From contig NC_013739.1 in the NCBI RefSeq assembly GCF_000025265.1, forward strand, positions 4,946,001-5,010,000: a stretch of 64,000 nt of DNA. Reading direction: 5' to 3'. Shown in pieces: positions 1 to 9,187 of the stretch (the first letter of the stretch is position 1; every line of letters starts with the position of its first letter). The notes beneath the pieces were generated by a model that worked only from the letters and a program-made list of their open reading frames with translations, was not told the origin of the DNA and ran no database searches. A program made the translations under genes and the position numbers. The stretch is from Conexibacter woesei DSM 14684. GTDB lineage: Bacteria > Actinomycetota > Thermoleophilia > Solirubrobacterales > Solirubrobacteraceae.

Positions 1-930
1 AACAAGGTCTGCGCCTCGGGGATCCGCGCCGCCGGCATCCTCGACGCCGCGATCCGCGCCGGTGACCTCGAGGTCGCCGTGGCGGGCGGCATGGAGTCGA
101 TGAGCAACGCGCCGTACCTGCTCAAGGGCGCGCGCTTCGGCTACCGCATGGGCGACGGCGCGGCGATCGACGCGATGATCAACGACGGCCTCACGAACCC
201 GTTCAGCGGCAAGCACATGGCGCACGAGGCGAGCGAGGTCGCAGCCGAGCTGGAGCTGACGCGCGCCGACATGGACCGCTGGTCGGTCCGCTCGCACGAG
301 CTGGCGCTGAAGGCGACCGACGAGGGCCGCCTGCCGGAGGAGATCGTCGCCGTCACGGTCAAGGGCCGCAAGGGCGACACGGTCGTCGAGGTCGACGAGG
401 CGCCGCGCCGCGGCACGACGCTGGAGGCGCTCGCCGCGCTCAAGCCGATCTTCGTCAAGGACGGCTCCCACACCGCCGGCAACGCGCCCGGTGTCAACGA
501 CGGCGCCGGCGCGCTCGTGCTCGCCAGCTCCGACTGGGCCGCCGCGAACGGTCGCAAGCCGCTCGCGACGATCATCGCGCAGGCGCAGATCGCCGACGAC
601 TTCCCCTACCTCGCCAGAACGCCCGCCAACGCGGCGCTGGCGGCGCTGAAGAAGGCCGGCCTGACGCCCGAGGACATCGACGTCTGGGAGATCAACGAGG
701 CGTTCGCGTCGGTCACGCTCAACTCGATGCGGATGCTCGGGATCGACGAGGACAAGGTCAACGTCAACGGCGGCGCGGTCGCGCTCGGCCACCCGATCGG
801 CGCCTCCGGCGCCCGCATCCTCGGCTCGATGGTGCTGGAGCTGCAGCGGCGCGGCGGCGGCCGCGGCTGCGCGGCGATCTGCTCGGGCGGCGGCCAGGGC
901 GACGCCGTGATCGTGGAAGTGGCGTCCTGA
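1..930 (+). CDS. Thiolase (acetyl-CoA C-acyltransferase), 5' end missing
   Basis: This is the C-terminal 309 residues of a thiolase; the gene begins before the window. Thiolases cleave 3-ketoacyl-CoA with CoA, or run the reverse condensation, in the cytosol. The first codons read NKVCASG, which holds the nucleophilic cysteine at codon 4. Later come EINEAF, the catalytic-histidine motif GHPIGASGAR near residues 264-273, and the second active-site cysteine in CSGGGQGD near the end. All three catalytic positions are intact, so the enzyme should be active. A HAD phosphatase and an acyl-CoA dehydrogenase follow on the same strand, which suggests beta-oxidation or branched-chain acyl-CoA catabolism. 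A second, distinct thiolase lies at 61643-62833. Whether this one is degradative or biosynthetic cannot be told from the fragment. Confidence 0.95.
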   Translation, partial: NKVCASGIRAAGILDAAIRAGDLEVAVAGGMESMSNAPYLLKGARFGYRMGDGAAIDAMINDGLTNPFSGKHMAHEASEVAAELELTRADMDRWSVRSHELALKATDEGRLPEEIVAVTVKGRKGDTVVEVDEAPRRGTTLEALAALKPIFVKDGSHTAGNAPGVNDGAGALVLASSDWAAANGRKPLATIIAQAQIADDFPYLARTPANAALAALKKAGLTPEDIDVWEINEAFASVTLNSMRMLGIDEDKVNVNGGAVALGHPIGASGARILGSMVLELQRRGGGRGCAAICSGGGQGDAVIVEVAS

Positions 931-1787
931 GCGGGACGCCGGACAGCGTCGCGCCCGACGGAGCGGGCGTAGCGGAGGTCGAGGGAGGCGCGCCGCGCGG
1001 GGCCGCCTTCTTCGACCTCGACCGAACGCTGATGGTCGGCTCGTCCGCGTTCGAGTTCGCCCGCGCCGCCTACCGCCACGGGATCCTGACGCGGCGCCAG
1101 CTCGCCGCCGGCGCGATGGCGAACCTGAAGTTCCGCCTCAGCGGCTCGACCGACGCCGGCACCGACCAGGTGCGCGAGCAGATCTTCAAGCTGCTGGAGG
1201 ACCTGCCGGTGCGCGACCTGCTGCGACTCGGCCCCGAGATGCTCGCTGGGATCCTGCCGCGCATCTACCCGCAGATGCTGCGCGTCGCCTACGAGCACCA
1301 GGACGCGGGGCGACCCGTCTACATCGTCACCGCCGCCGCGCACGAGCTGGCGGAGGTGCTGGCGCACGTGCTGACGTTCGACGGCGGGCTGGGCGCCAGA
1401 TCCGAGGTCCGCGACGGCGTCTACACCGGCCGGCCGGACGGCCCGTTCACCTACCGCGAGGGCAAGGCGGAGGCGATCCGCGCGCTCGCGATCCGCGAGG
1501 GCTTCGAGCTGTCCGAGTCGTGGGCGTACTCCGACTCCGAGTCCGACCTTCCGATGCTGCGCGCCGTCGGCCATCCCGTCGCGGTCAACCCCGACGCCGA
1601 GCTGGGACGGGTCGCGCGCGAGGAGGGCTGGCAGGTGCTGCGCTTCGAGCGCCTCGGACGGCGGCTGACGCTGACCGGGACGGCCGTCGCCGCCGTCGCG
1701 ATCGGCGGCGCCGGGACGCTGATGGTCGGCCGCCGCCGGGCGGCGCCCGCCCCTCCCCCGGCGTCGCGCGTCCGCTGGCTGCGATGA
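927..1787 (+). CDS. HAD-IB family phosphatase with C-terminal membrane segment; probable CTG start
   Basis: A SerB-like HAD subfamily IB hydrolase, expected to remove phosphate from a small molecule or lipid; the substrate is unknown. Motif I, FFDLDRTLM, holds the nucleophilic aspartate but lies before the first ATG (1032), so that ATG cannot be the start. Reading the frame upstream I find no ATG, GTG or TTG back to the thiolase stop. The best candidate is CTG at 927, overlapping the thiolase TGA and placed 7 bases after GGAAG. Motif II is in YIVTAAAHE, and the motif III/IV acidic region is YSDSESDLPML. A hydrophobic stretch near the C terminus (TAVAAVAIGGAGTLMVG) followed by arginines predicts a tail anchor. 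Family identity is firm; the start is inferred. Confidence 0.85.
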   Translation: MSGTPDSVAPDGAGVAEVEGGAPRGAAFFDLDRTLMVGSSAFEFARAAYRHGILTRRQLAAGAMANLKFRLSGSTDAGTDQVREQIFKLLEDLPVRDLLRLGPEMLAGILPRIYPQMLRVAYEHQDAGRPVYIVTAAAHELAEVLAHVLTFDGGLGARSEVRDGVYTGRPDGPFTYREGKAEAIRALAIREGFELSESWAYSDSESDLPMLRAVGHPVAVNPDAELGRVAREEGWQVLRFERLGRRLTLTGTAVAAVAIGGAGTLMVGRRRAAPAPPPASRVRWLR

Positions 1788-1800
1788 GGCGAGGGCGCGA

Positions 1801-2931
1801 ATGAGCCTCCACGAGCTGACCGACGAGCAGCGCGAGATCCGCGCGCTCGCGCGCAGGTTCGCCGACGAGGCGATCGCGCCGCACGCCGCCGCGTGGGACC
1901 ACGACCACCGCTTCCCGAGAGGGGTTTTCGCCCAGCTCGGCGAGCTGGGGCTGATGGGCGCGTGCGTCCCCGAGCAGCACGGCGGCGCGGGGACCGACTT
2001 CCTCTCCTACGTGCTCGCGCTGGAGGAGCTGGCGCGCGCCGACGGTGGCGTCGCGGTGACCGTCGCCGTCCATACCAGCGCGGTCGAGCTGCCGCTGCTC
2101 GCGCACGGCACGCCCGAGCAGGTCGCGCGCTGGGTGCCGCCGCTGGCGCAGGGGTTCGAGCTGGGCGCGTTCGCGCTGACCGAGCCCGAAGCCGGCTCCG
2201 ACGCCGGCGCGCTGCGGACCCGCGCCGACGCCGAGGGGCGGATCACCGGCGCCAAGCAGTTCATCACGACCGGCGCGCAGGCCCACCTGCTGATCGTCTT
2301 CGCCCGCGACGAGTCCGCCGGCGGCGAGATCTCAGCGTTCGTCGTCAAGCGGCCGGCGTCCGGGCTCGCCGTCGCGCGCGAGGAGGAGAAGATGGGCCTC
2401 CACTCCTCCTCGACGGCGGCGCTGACGTTCGAGCAGACGCCGGGCGAGCGGCTCGGCCCGGCCGGCGCGGGGATGCGGATCGCGTTGGGGACGCTCGACG
2501 GCGGGCGGATCGGGATCGCCGCGCAGGCGGTCGGGATCGCGCAGGCGGCGCTCGACGTGGCGACCGCGTATGCGAGAGAGCGGCATGCGTTCGGGGGCCC
2601 GATCGGCCGGTTCGGCGCGATCCAGGAGAAGCTGGCCGAGATGCAGACCGAGATCGAGGCCGCACGCGCGTTGACGTGGCGAGCGGCGCGGTTGAAACAG
2701 GCCGGTCTGCCGCACACGGTCGAAGGGGCGCAGGCGAAGCTGTTCGCCTCGCGCGTGGCGCGGCATTGGACGGGTGAGGCGATCCAGATCCTCGGCGGCT
2801 ACGGCTACACGCGCGAGTTCCCGGCGGAGCGCTACTACCGCGACGCCAAGGTCACCGAGATCTACGAAGGCACGAGCGAGATCCAGCGCCTCGTCATCGC
2901 CCGCGCACTGCTGGGCGAAGCGGCGCGCTGA
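1801..2931 (+). CDS. Acyl-CoA dehydrogenase
   Basis: A 376-residue flavoprotein of the acyl-CoA dehydrogenase family, which introduces the alpha-beta double bond into acyl-CoA and passes electrons to ETF. It shows the N-terminal helical domain, the beta-domain signature around FALTEPEAGSDAGALRT, and the C-terminal signature QILGGYGYTREFPAER followed by KVTEIYEGTSEIQRLVIAR, which carries the catalytic glutamate region. Length matches the short/medium-chain dehydrogenases. It starts 13 bases after the HAD gene with GAGGCGAGG upstream, so the thiolase, HAD and dehydrogenase genes probably form one operon. Chain-length or branched-chain specificity cannot be read directly. Confidence 0.95.
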   Translation: MSLHELTDEQREIRALARRFADEAIAPHAAAWDHDHRFPRGVFAQLGELGLMGACVPEQHGGAGTDFLSYVLALEELARADGGVAVTVAVHTSAVELPLLAHGTPEQVARWVPPLAQGFELGAFALTEPEAGSDAGALRTRADAEGRITGAKQFITTGAQAHLLIVFARDESAGGEISAFVVKRPASGLAVAREEEKMGLHSSSTAALTFEQTPGERLGPAGAGMRIALGTLDGGRIGIAAQAVGIAQAALDVATAYARERHAFGGPIGRFGAIQEKLAEMQTEIEAARALTWRAARLKQAGLPHTVEGAQAKLFASRVARHWTGEAIQILGGYGYTREFPAERYYRDAKVTEIYEGTSEIQRLVIARALLGEAAR

Positions 2932-2938
2932 GCGCCCA

Positions 2939-2973
2939 GCTCGCCCGCCGCTCAGCGGCGGTGGGCGGCGAGC
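2939..2973. terminator. Hairpin between convergent genes
   Basis: A perfect 7-bp stem CCGCCGC-TCA-GCGGCGG (2945-2961) is enclosed by an outer pair GCTCGCC/GGCGAGC. It spans the junction of the acyl-CoA dehydrogenase and the RpiR regulator stop codons. There is no T-tract, so it may act as a GC-hairpin terminator on both strands; part of it is coding. Confidence 0.4.
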
Positions 2974-3794
2974 GCGGCGTCGGCACGGGCGAGCGCTGCC
3001 GCTGCGCGCCGCTCGTCGCGCAGCGCGACGGCCACCAGCAGCGCGTCGAGCACGGCGACGTGCGCGAGCCGGCTCGTCAACGCGGCCAGCCGCGGCGAGG
3101 CGGCGCGGGCGCCGGCGACGAGCACGTGGTCGGCCAGGCCGGTCAGCGGCGAGCCGGCGAAGCTCGTGATCGCGGCGGTCGCCGCGCCGGCGTCAGCCGC
3201 CGCCGCGACCGCCTCGAGCGTTCCCGCCGTCGCGCCGCGGTGGCTGATCGCCAGGCACGCGTCGCCGCGCGACAGCAGCGCTGCCGCGACGTGCTGGCCG
3301 GGCGCGTCGGCCGGCGCCGCGGCGCGCACGCCGATCACGCGCAGCCGCTGCGCGGCGTCCTGGGCCAGCGGACCCGATCCGCCGCCGCCGACCACCAGCA
3401 CCGCGTCCGCCCGCGCCAGCAGGCCGGCGGTCGCGTCGAAGGCGCTGCGCTGGACGGTCGCCGCGGCGTCGCGCAACGTCTCGGCCCCGGCCCGGACGAC
3501 CGCCCCGAGCACGTCGCCCGCCGGATCGTGCGCCAGCGGGTCGGACTCGCGCGCTAGCGCCGTCTCCTGCGCGAGGATGAGCTTGAGGTCGTGGAAGCCG
3601 CGCAGGCCGCTGCCCTGGCAGAAGCGCACGACGCTCGACTTCGCCGTCCCGGCCGCGTCCGCCAGCTCCCGCACCGACCAGAAGACGACGTCCTGCGGCT
3701 GCCTCAGCACGACCTCCGCGATCTTCCGGTCCGAGCCGCCGAGCAACGGCAGGCGCGTGCGCAGGTGCGGCAGCAACGGACGGGGAGCCGTCAT
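2952..3794 (-). CDS. MurR/RpiR-family transcriptional regulator
   Basis: A 280-residue regulator with an N-terminal RpiR-type helix-turn-helix (about residues 15-75, including VRELADAAGTAKSSVVRFC) and a C-terminal SIS sugar-phosphate-binding domain (about 105-250, with VLVVGGGGSGPLAQDAAQRL and CLAISHRGATAGT). Members sense phosphorylated sugars or amino sugars and usually repress a nearby catabolic operon. No sugar gene is adjacent, so the target is unclear. It is convergent with the acyl-CoA dehydrogenase and sits downstream of meaB on the minus strand with about 100 bases between them. The SIS domain is alanine-rich but complete. Confidence 0.9.
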   Translation of the reverse strand: MTAPRPLLPHLRTRLPLLGGSDRKIAEVVLRQPQDVVFWSVRELADAAGTAKSSVVRFCQGSGLRGFHDLKLILAQETALARESDPLAHDPAGDVLGAVVRAGAETLRDAAATVQRSAFDATAGLLARADAVLVVGGGGSGPLAQDAAQRLRVIGVRAAAPADAPGQHVAAALLSRGDACLAISHRGATAGTLEAVAAAADAGAATAAITSFAGSPLTGLADHVLVAGARAASPRLAALTSRLAHVAVLDALLVAVALRDERRAAAALARADAALAAHRR

Positions 3795-3896
3795 CCGCCA
3801 GCACTCTCGCGGGTCGCGATTCCAAGCGTGTTGCGATGGCGTGAACGACGTTCCGGCGCGCGCGGCCAGCGCGGCGCCGGCGCGTGCGCGTGCTGC

Positions 3897-4940
3897 TCAG
3901 CGCGCGCGAGCGGCGCGCTCTACCTCGGCGGCGTTGCGCGCGAGGATGTCGGCCGCGGCGGTCGCCGGGTCCAGCCGGCGCTCGCAGACCTCGTCGAGCA
4001 GCTCCTGCACGTGCGGGTCCTGGCGGATCGACGCCTCCAGCTGCCGGCGCATCCGCGACGTCGCGATCGCGACGACCTCGTTCATCAGGTTGCGACGGCG
4101 GCGCTCGATCAGCGTCCCCTCCGCCTGGATGTACTGGCGATGCTCTTCGAGCTTCTCGACCAGCTCCTCGATCCCGATCCCGTGCGCGGCCTGCGTCTTG
4201 ACGATCGGCACGCGCCAGCCTCTCTGCGGCCCGAGCGACAGCACGCCGCGGATCTCGCGCACCATCGTGTCCGTCAGCGGATGGTCGGCCTTGTTGACGA
4301 CGATCACGTCGGGGATCTCCATCACGCCCGCCTTCAGCGCCTGGATCGAGTCGCCGGAGCCGGGCATCAGCGCCAGCACGACGGTGTCGGCGTGGTCGAT
4401 CACGTCGACCTCCGCCTGCCCGACGCCGACCGTCTCGACGAAGACGACGTCGCGTCCGGCCGCGTCCATCAGCAGCGCTGCCTGCAGCGCCGCCTCCGAG
4501 AGGCCGCCGAGCGCGCCGCGGTTGGCCATCGAGCGGATGAAGACGCCGGCGTCGAGGAAGTGCTCGGTGAGGCGGATGCGGTCGCCGAGCAGCGCGCCGT
4601 GCGTGAACGGCGAGGACGGGTCGATCGACAGCACGCCGACGGTCCGGTCGCGCGCGCGCTCGGCCTTCGTCAGCGCGCCGAGCAGCGTCGACTTGCCGAC
4701 GCCGGGTGGACCGGTGAAGCCGACCACGGCGGCCCGCCCCGTGTGCGGGTAGACCTCTCTGACCAGCTCCCAGCCCTCGGGACGGTCGTCCTCGACGAGC
4801 GAGATGGCGCGCGCGAGGGCGCGCTTGTCCCCAGCCAGCAGCCGCTGGGCGAGCGTTCGTTCATCCGGCGCCATGCGACGGCGCATGATGGCAGGCGCGG
4901 CGGCCGGGCGGAGCCGATCGAGGCCTCGCACGTCTAGCAT
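3897..4940 (-). CDS. meaB: Methylmalonyl-CoA mutase-associated GTPase MeaB
   Basis: A G3E-family P-loop GTPase that protects and reloads adenosylcobalamin on methylmalonyl-CoA mutase during propionyl-CoA breakdown. The Walker A motif GPPGVGKS is at residues 77-84; the family motifs LSIDPSSPF, VETVGVGQ and VNKADHP follow in order. The length of 347 residues is slightly above usual because of about 22 extra N-terminal residues. Internal methionines at residues 19 and 23 are alternative starts, the latter giving MAPDERTLAQ, which looks more typical. The mutase itself is not in this window. The start is only 8 bases from the divergent acyltransferase start, so their promoters must overlap. Confidence 0.93.
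   Translation of the reverse strand: MLDVRGLDRLRPAAAPAIMRRRMAPDERTLAQRLLAGDKRALARAISLVEDDRPEGWELVREVYPHTGRAAVVGFTGPPGVGKSTLLGALTKAERARDRTVGVLSIDPSSPFTHGALLGDRIRLTEHFLDAGVFIRSMANRGALGGLSEAALQAALLMDAAGRDVVFVETVGVGQAEVDVIDHADTVVLALMPGSGDSIQALKAGVMEIPDVIVVNKADHPLTDTMVREIRGVLSLGPQRGWRVPIVKTQAAHGIGIEELVEKLEEHRQYIQAEGTLIERRRRNLMNEVVAIATSRMRRQLEASIRQDPHVQELLDEVCERRLDPATAAADILARNAAEVERAARAR
4935..4940 (+). promoter_or_regulatory. TAGCAT box, likely -10 of the acyltransferase gene
   Basis: TAGCAT is followed by 8 bases and then the ATG at 4949, with no Shine-Dalgarno. This fits the leaderless-start pattern seen repeatedly in this window. It overlaps the first codons of meaB on the other strand. Confidence 0.4.
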
Positions 4941-4948
4941 GGCGAGCG

Positions 4949-5628
4949 ATGGAGCCCGTCATGGCGCCGACCGACTTCGACGTCCCCGCGCTGCAGCTGC
5001 GCGGCGAGCCGCCGCCGCTCGCCGGCGGGCCGCGCGCGTTCGTGCGCTTCCTGCGCCGCAACGGCATGCTCAACCACCGCTACGCGCTCCTGTTCGCGCG
5101 GCTCGCGTGGCTGAAGCTGCGCTGGCGCGGGCGGCTGGAGACCGACGGGATCGCGTTCGTCTGCCCCGGCGTGACGTTCGAGATCGGGCGTGACGCGAAG
5201 GTCGTGCTCGGTCGCTGGTCGTGGCTCGGCCACGGCACGAAGATCCGCGCGCACGAGGGCGAGGTGCGGATCGGCGCGAAGACCGTGCTCGGGCAGGAGT
5301 GCACGATCTCGGCGTACCAGCACGTCTCGATCGGGCGCGAGTGCATCGTCGCCGACCGCGTGATGCTGATCGACTTCGACCACGGCGTCGTCGAGGTCGA
5401 GCGGCCGATCCGCCTGCAGGGGATCTACAAGCGCGACGTGCGCGTCGGCCACAACGTCTGGATCGGCTACGGCGCCGCGCTGCTGCGCGGCGTCACCGTC
5501 GGCGACAACGCGATCGTCGGGACCAGCTCGGTCGTGACGAAGGACGTCGCCGCCGACGCGGTCGTCGCCGGCGCGCCGGCGCGCGAGATCCGCCGCCGCG
5601 AGACGCCGCGGCGGATGCGGTGGGCGCC

Positions 5629-5632
<4 letters not shown>
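4949..5632 (+). CDS. Left-handed beta-helix (hexapeptide) acyltransferase
   Basis: A 227-residue protein whose middle and end carry hexapeptide-repeat turns ([LIV]-G-x-x-x-x), for example VRIGAKTVLGQECTIS and VRVGHNVWIGYGAALLRGV, ending with the typical GTSSVVTKDV and VVAGAPAREI motif. This is the xenobiotic/maltose O-acetyltransferase or WbbJ-like group, which moves acetyl or other acyl groups onto sugars or antibiotics. The first 60 residues are basic and may hold an amphipathic segment. The GTGA overlap with the following ABC ATPase gene suggests coupled translation, so the acyl acceptor may be linked to the exported compound; that link is inference. Confidence 0.85.
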
Positions 5633-6527
<895 letters not shown>

Positions 6528-6531
<4 letters not shown>

Positions 6532-7340
6532 GCGCGACCGCCGCCCGTCCCAAGCCGCGCCGCCGCCGGATGCGGCGGATCGAGCCGACCGCCGTCTTCG
6601 GCGTGATGAGCCGCGACGCGACGATCTTCACGCGCTATTGGAAGACGACCACGTTCTCCTCCGTCGTCGACCCGACGATCTACCTGCTCGCGTTCGGCTT
6701 CGGCTTCGGCGCGCTCGTGTCGTCGGTCAACGGGCTCGACTACAAGGAGTACATCGGCACCGGCATCGTCGCGACCGCCGTGCTGTTCTCCTCCGCCTTT
6801 CCGGCGATGTACGGGACGTTCATCAAGTACCGCTTCCAGAGAACGTACGACGCGTTCCTCGCCGCCCCGGTCGACGTCGACGAGATCGTCACGTCCGAGG
6901 TGCTGTGGATCGGGCTGCGCGCCGGCGTCTACGGCAACGCGCCGCTGCTGGTCGCGATCGCGTTCGGGCTGTCGCCCGAGTGGACCGCCCTGCTCGTGCC
7001 CATAGTCTGCTTCGTGACGGGCGCCGGCTTCGCCGCCTTCGGCGTCGCGATCGCGGCGATCGCCGGCACGATAGACAACTTCAACTACGTCCAGAGCGGC
7101 CTGCTGACGCCGCTGTTCCTGATCGCGGGGACGTTCTTCCCGATCGACGGGCTGCCGGACGCGATCCAGGCGATCGCGCAGGTCAACCCGCTCTACCACT
7201 GCGTGCAGCTCGTCCGCGACCTCGTCGTGATGGGCGTCGACCCGCTCGCCGACCTCGGCCATCTCGCGTTCCTGCTCGTCTTCGGGCTCGCGATGTGGCG
7301 GTTGGCGATCTGGCGGCTGCGCGTGCGGCTGATCGACTGA
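6528..7340 (+). CDS. ABC-2 type transporter permease
   Basis: A 270-residue integral membrane protein with a basic N terminus (PKPRRRRMRR) and about six hydrophobic segments. The ABC-2 signature lies near the C-terminal part: a hydrophobic segment ending LFLIAGTFFPIDGLP, then VNPLYHCVQLVRDL. This matches NodJ/DrrB-like subunits. The start ATG (6528) overlaps the ATPase stop in ATGA. With the ATPase it should form a homodimeric permease plus ATPase dimer in the cytoplasmic membrane. Confidence 0.92.
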
Positions 7341-7346
7341 GGCACG

Positions 7347-7955
7347 ATGACCGTCCCGCGCCTGTTCCTCGACTCCGGCTCGCCGTACGCCTATCTCGCC
7401 GCCGAGCGGGCCGAGCAGGTGCTCGGCGTCGCGCCGGCATGGGAGCCGGTCCTGCTCGGCGGGATCTTCCGCGCGACCGGGCGCTCCTCGTGGTCGCAGA
7501 CCGGCGGGCGCGCCGACGGGATCGCCGAGGTCGAACGGCGCGCCGCCGCATACGGGCTGCCGCCGGTCGTCTGGCCGCAGCCCTGGCCGGGCGACATGCT
7601 CGCCGCGATGCGCGCCGCGACCGCCGCCGCGGCGATCGGTCCGGAGGCGGGGCGTGCGTTCCTGCTCGCCGCGCTGCGGCTCTCCTTCCGCGACGGACGT
7701 GACCTGAGCGAGCCCGCCGCGATCGCCGACGCGGCGCGCGCCGCCGGACTCGACGCCGAGGCGCTGCTCGCCGCGACCGGCGATCCGGCCGTCAAGGCCG
7801 CGCTGCGCGAGCGCACCGAGGCGGCGGTGGCGCTCGGCGTGCACGGCGTCCCGACCGTCGTCGTCGGCACGCAGGCGTTCTGGGGTGACGACCGTCTGCC
7901 GGACGCCGCCGCGGCGCTGCGCGCGGCGGGTGCGGCTCCCGGCGCGGTCGGCTAG
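7347..7955 (+). CDS. DsbA-fold protein, 2-hydroxychromene-2-carboxylate isomerase-like
   Basis: A 202-residue thioredoxin-fold protein of the DsbA/HCCA isomerase family. The N-terminal motif LFLDSGSPYAYLA replaces a CxxC with an SPY-type active site, as in the GST-kappa/HCCA isomerases. The C-terminal part has GVHGVPTVVVGTQAFWGDDRL, with the cis-proline and family WGxDRL ending. It has no signal peptide, so it acts in the cytosol, probably in glutathione- or thiol-dependent isomerisation or redox reactions. It follows the exporter permease by 6 bases and overlaps the convergent GT4 gene by 4 bases. Confidence 0.85.
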   Translation: MTVPRLFLDSGSPYAYLAAERAEQVLGVAPAWEPVLLGGIFRATGRSSWSQTGGRADGIAEVERRAAAYGLPPVVWPQPWPGDMLAAMRAATAAAAIGPEAGRAFLLAALRLSFRDGRDLSEPAAIADAARAAGLDAEALLAATGDPAVKAALRERTEAAVALGVHGVPTVVVGTQAFWGDDRLPDAAAALRAAGAAPGAVG

Positions 7956-9142
7956 ACGGCGAGGCCGCGCCGCAGCTCGCCGTAGACCTCTGCGGTCTGG
8001 CGGGCGATGTCGGCCCAGTCGAAGCTGAGGACGTGCTCGCTCGCCTCGGCGATCAGCTGCTCGCGCAGCGGCTCGTCGGACAGCACCCGCTCGATCATCG
8101 ACGCGAGCGAGTCGGGGTCGCGCGAGCGGAAGCGCAGGCCGACGTGCTCGTTCGGCACGACCTCGCGCAGACCGCCGGTGTCGGCGACGATCGTCGGGCA
8201 GCCGGACGCCATCGCCTCCAGCGCCACGAGCCCGAACGGCTCGTAGATGCTCGGCACGACCGTCAGGTCGGCGATCCGGTAGAGCGAGTGCAGCACGTCG
8301 TCGCCGATCCAGCCGAGGAAGGTGCCGTGGTCGAGCAGGCCCAAGGCGGACGCCTGCTCGCGCAGCTCGGTCTCGGCCGTCCCCGAGCCGGCGACGAGGA
8401 AGCGCACGTCGCCGAGCCGCTCGATCACCCCCGGGAGCGCTTCGAGCGCGATCTGGAAGCCCTTCTCGTAGACGAGCCGGCCGACCAGCAGCACAAGCCG
8501 CTCGCTCGGTTGCGCGAAGCGGGCACGCAGCGCGTCGAGGTCCTCGACCGGCTGCAGGTCGAGCGGGTCGATCCCGTTCGGGATCACGGCGACGCGCTGG
8601 TCGTCGAGCCCGTAGATGTCGCTGACGTGGTCGCGCATGTAGTGCGAGCAGGTGATGACCGCGTCGGCGTTGTTCGCCATCCACGTCTCGACGCCGTGGA
8701 TGTGCGACTGCGGGTGCTTGTCGACCCAGCCCTGGTGGCGGCCGTACTCGGTCGCGTGGATCGTCACGACCCACGGGCAGCGCAGCCTGCGCGCCAGCTC
8801 GTCGCCGGCCGCCGCCACGAGCCAGTCGTGGCCGTGCACGAGGTCGAACGTCATCCGCGCGCCCAATTCGAGGCCGGCCGTCACCATGTCACCGTTCATC
8901 TGCTCGATCCAGGTGACGAACTCGTCGAGGTCGGCCGGCTTCTTCGGCTCGCTGACGCGATGGACGTGGACGCCGTCCATCTCTTCCTCCAGCCGCCCGC
9001 GCGCGTCGCCGCGCGTCAGCACGTGCACCTCGACGTCGCGCGCCACCAGCTGCTCGGACAGCTTGCGCACGTGACGGGCGAGCCCGCCCTCGATCAGCGG
9101 CGGGTACTCCCAGGAGAGGATGAGGATGCGAACGGGCGCCAT
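7952..9142 (-). CDS. GT4 glycosyltransferase (alpha-1,4-glucosyltransferase, Rv3032-like)
   Basis: A 396-residue GT-B fold glycosyltransferase. The N terminus ILSWEYPPLIEGGLARHV is typical of glycogen-synthase-like GT4 enzymes. The C-terminal donor-binding part has LLVGRLVYEKGFQIALEAL, then VPSIYEPFGLVALEAMASG with the EX7E motif. It follows the GH57 branching enzyme and methyltransferase genes on the same strand; a hairpin CCGGCC-N6-GGCCGG (9159-9176) lies in the 45-base gap. The gene order matches mycobacterial Rv3030-Rv3031-Rv3032, whose GT4 elongates methylglucose lipopolysaccharide and capsular glucan. Family assignment is firm; the polymer made here is inferred. Confidence 0.9.
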   Translation of the reverse strand: MAPVRILILSWEYPPLIEGGLARHVRKLSEQLVARDVEVHVLTRGDARGRLEEEMDGVHVHRVSEPKKPADLDEFVTWIEQMNGDMVTAGLELGARMTFDLVHGHDWLVAAAGDELARRLRCPWVVTIHATEYGRHQGWVDKHPQSHIHGVETWMANNADAVITCSHYMRDHVSDIYGLDDQRVAVIPNGIDPLDLQPVEDLDALRARFAQPSERLVLLVGRLVYEKGFQIALEALPGVIERLGDVRFLVAGSGTAETELREQASALGLLDHGTFLGWIGDDVLHSLYRIADLTVVPSIYEPFGLVALEAMASGCPTIVADTGGLREVVPNEHVGLRFRSRDPDSLASMIERVLSDEPLREQLIAEASEHVLSFDWADIARQTAEVYGELRRGLAV

Positions 9143-9187
9143 GCGGGGGTCTGGCTCTCCGGCCAGGACCGGCCGGCGGCGGGGAGT

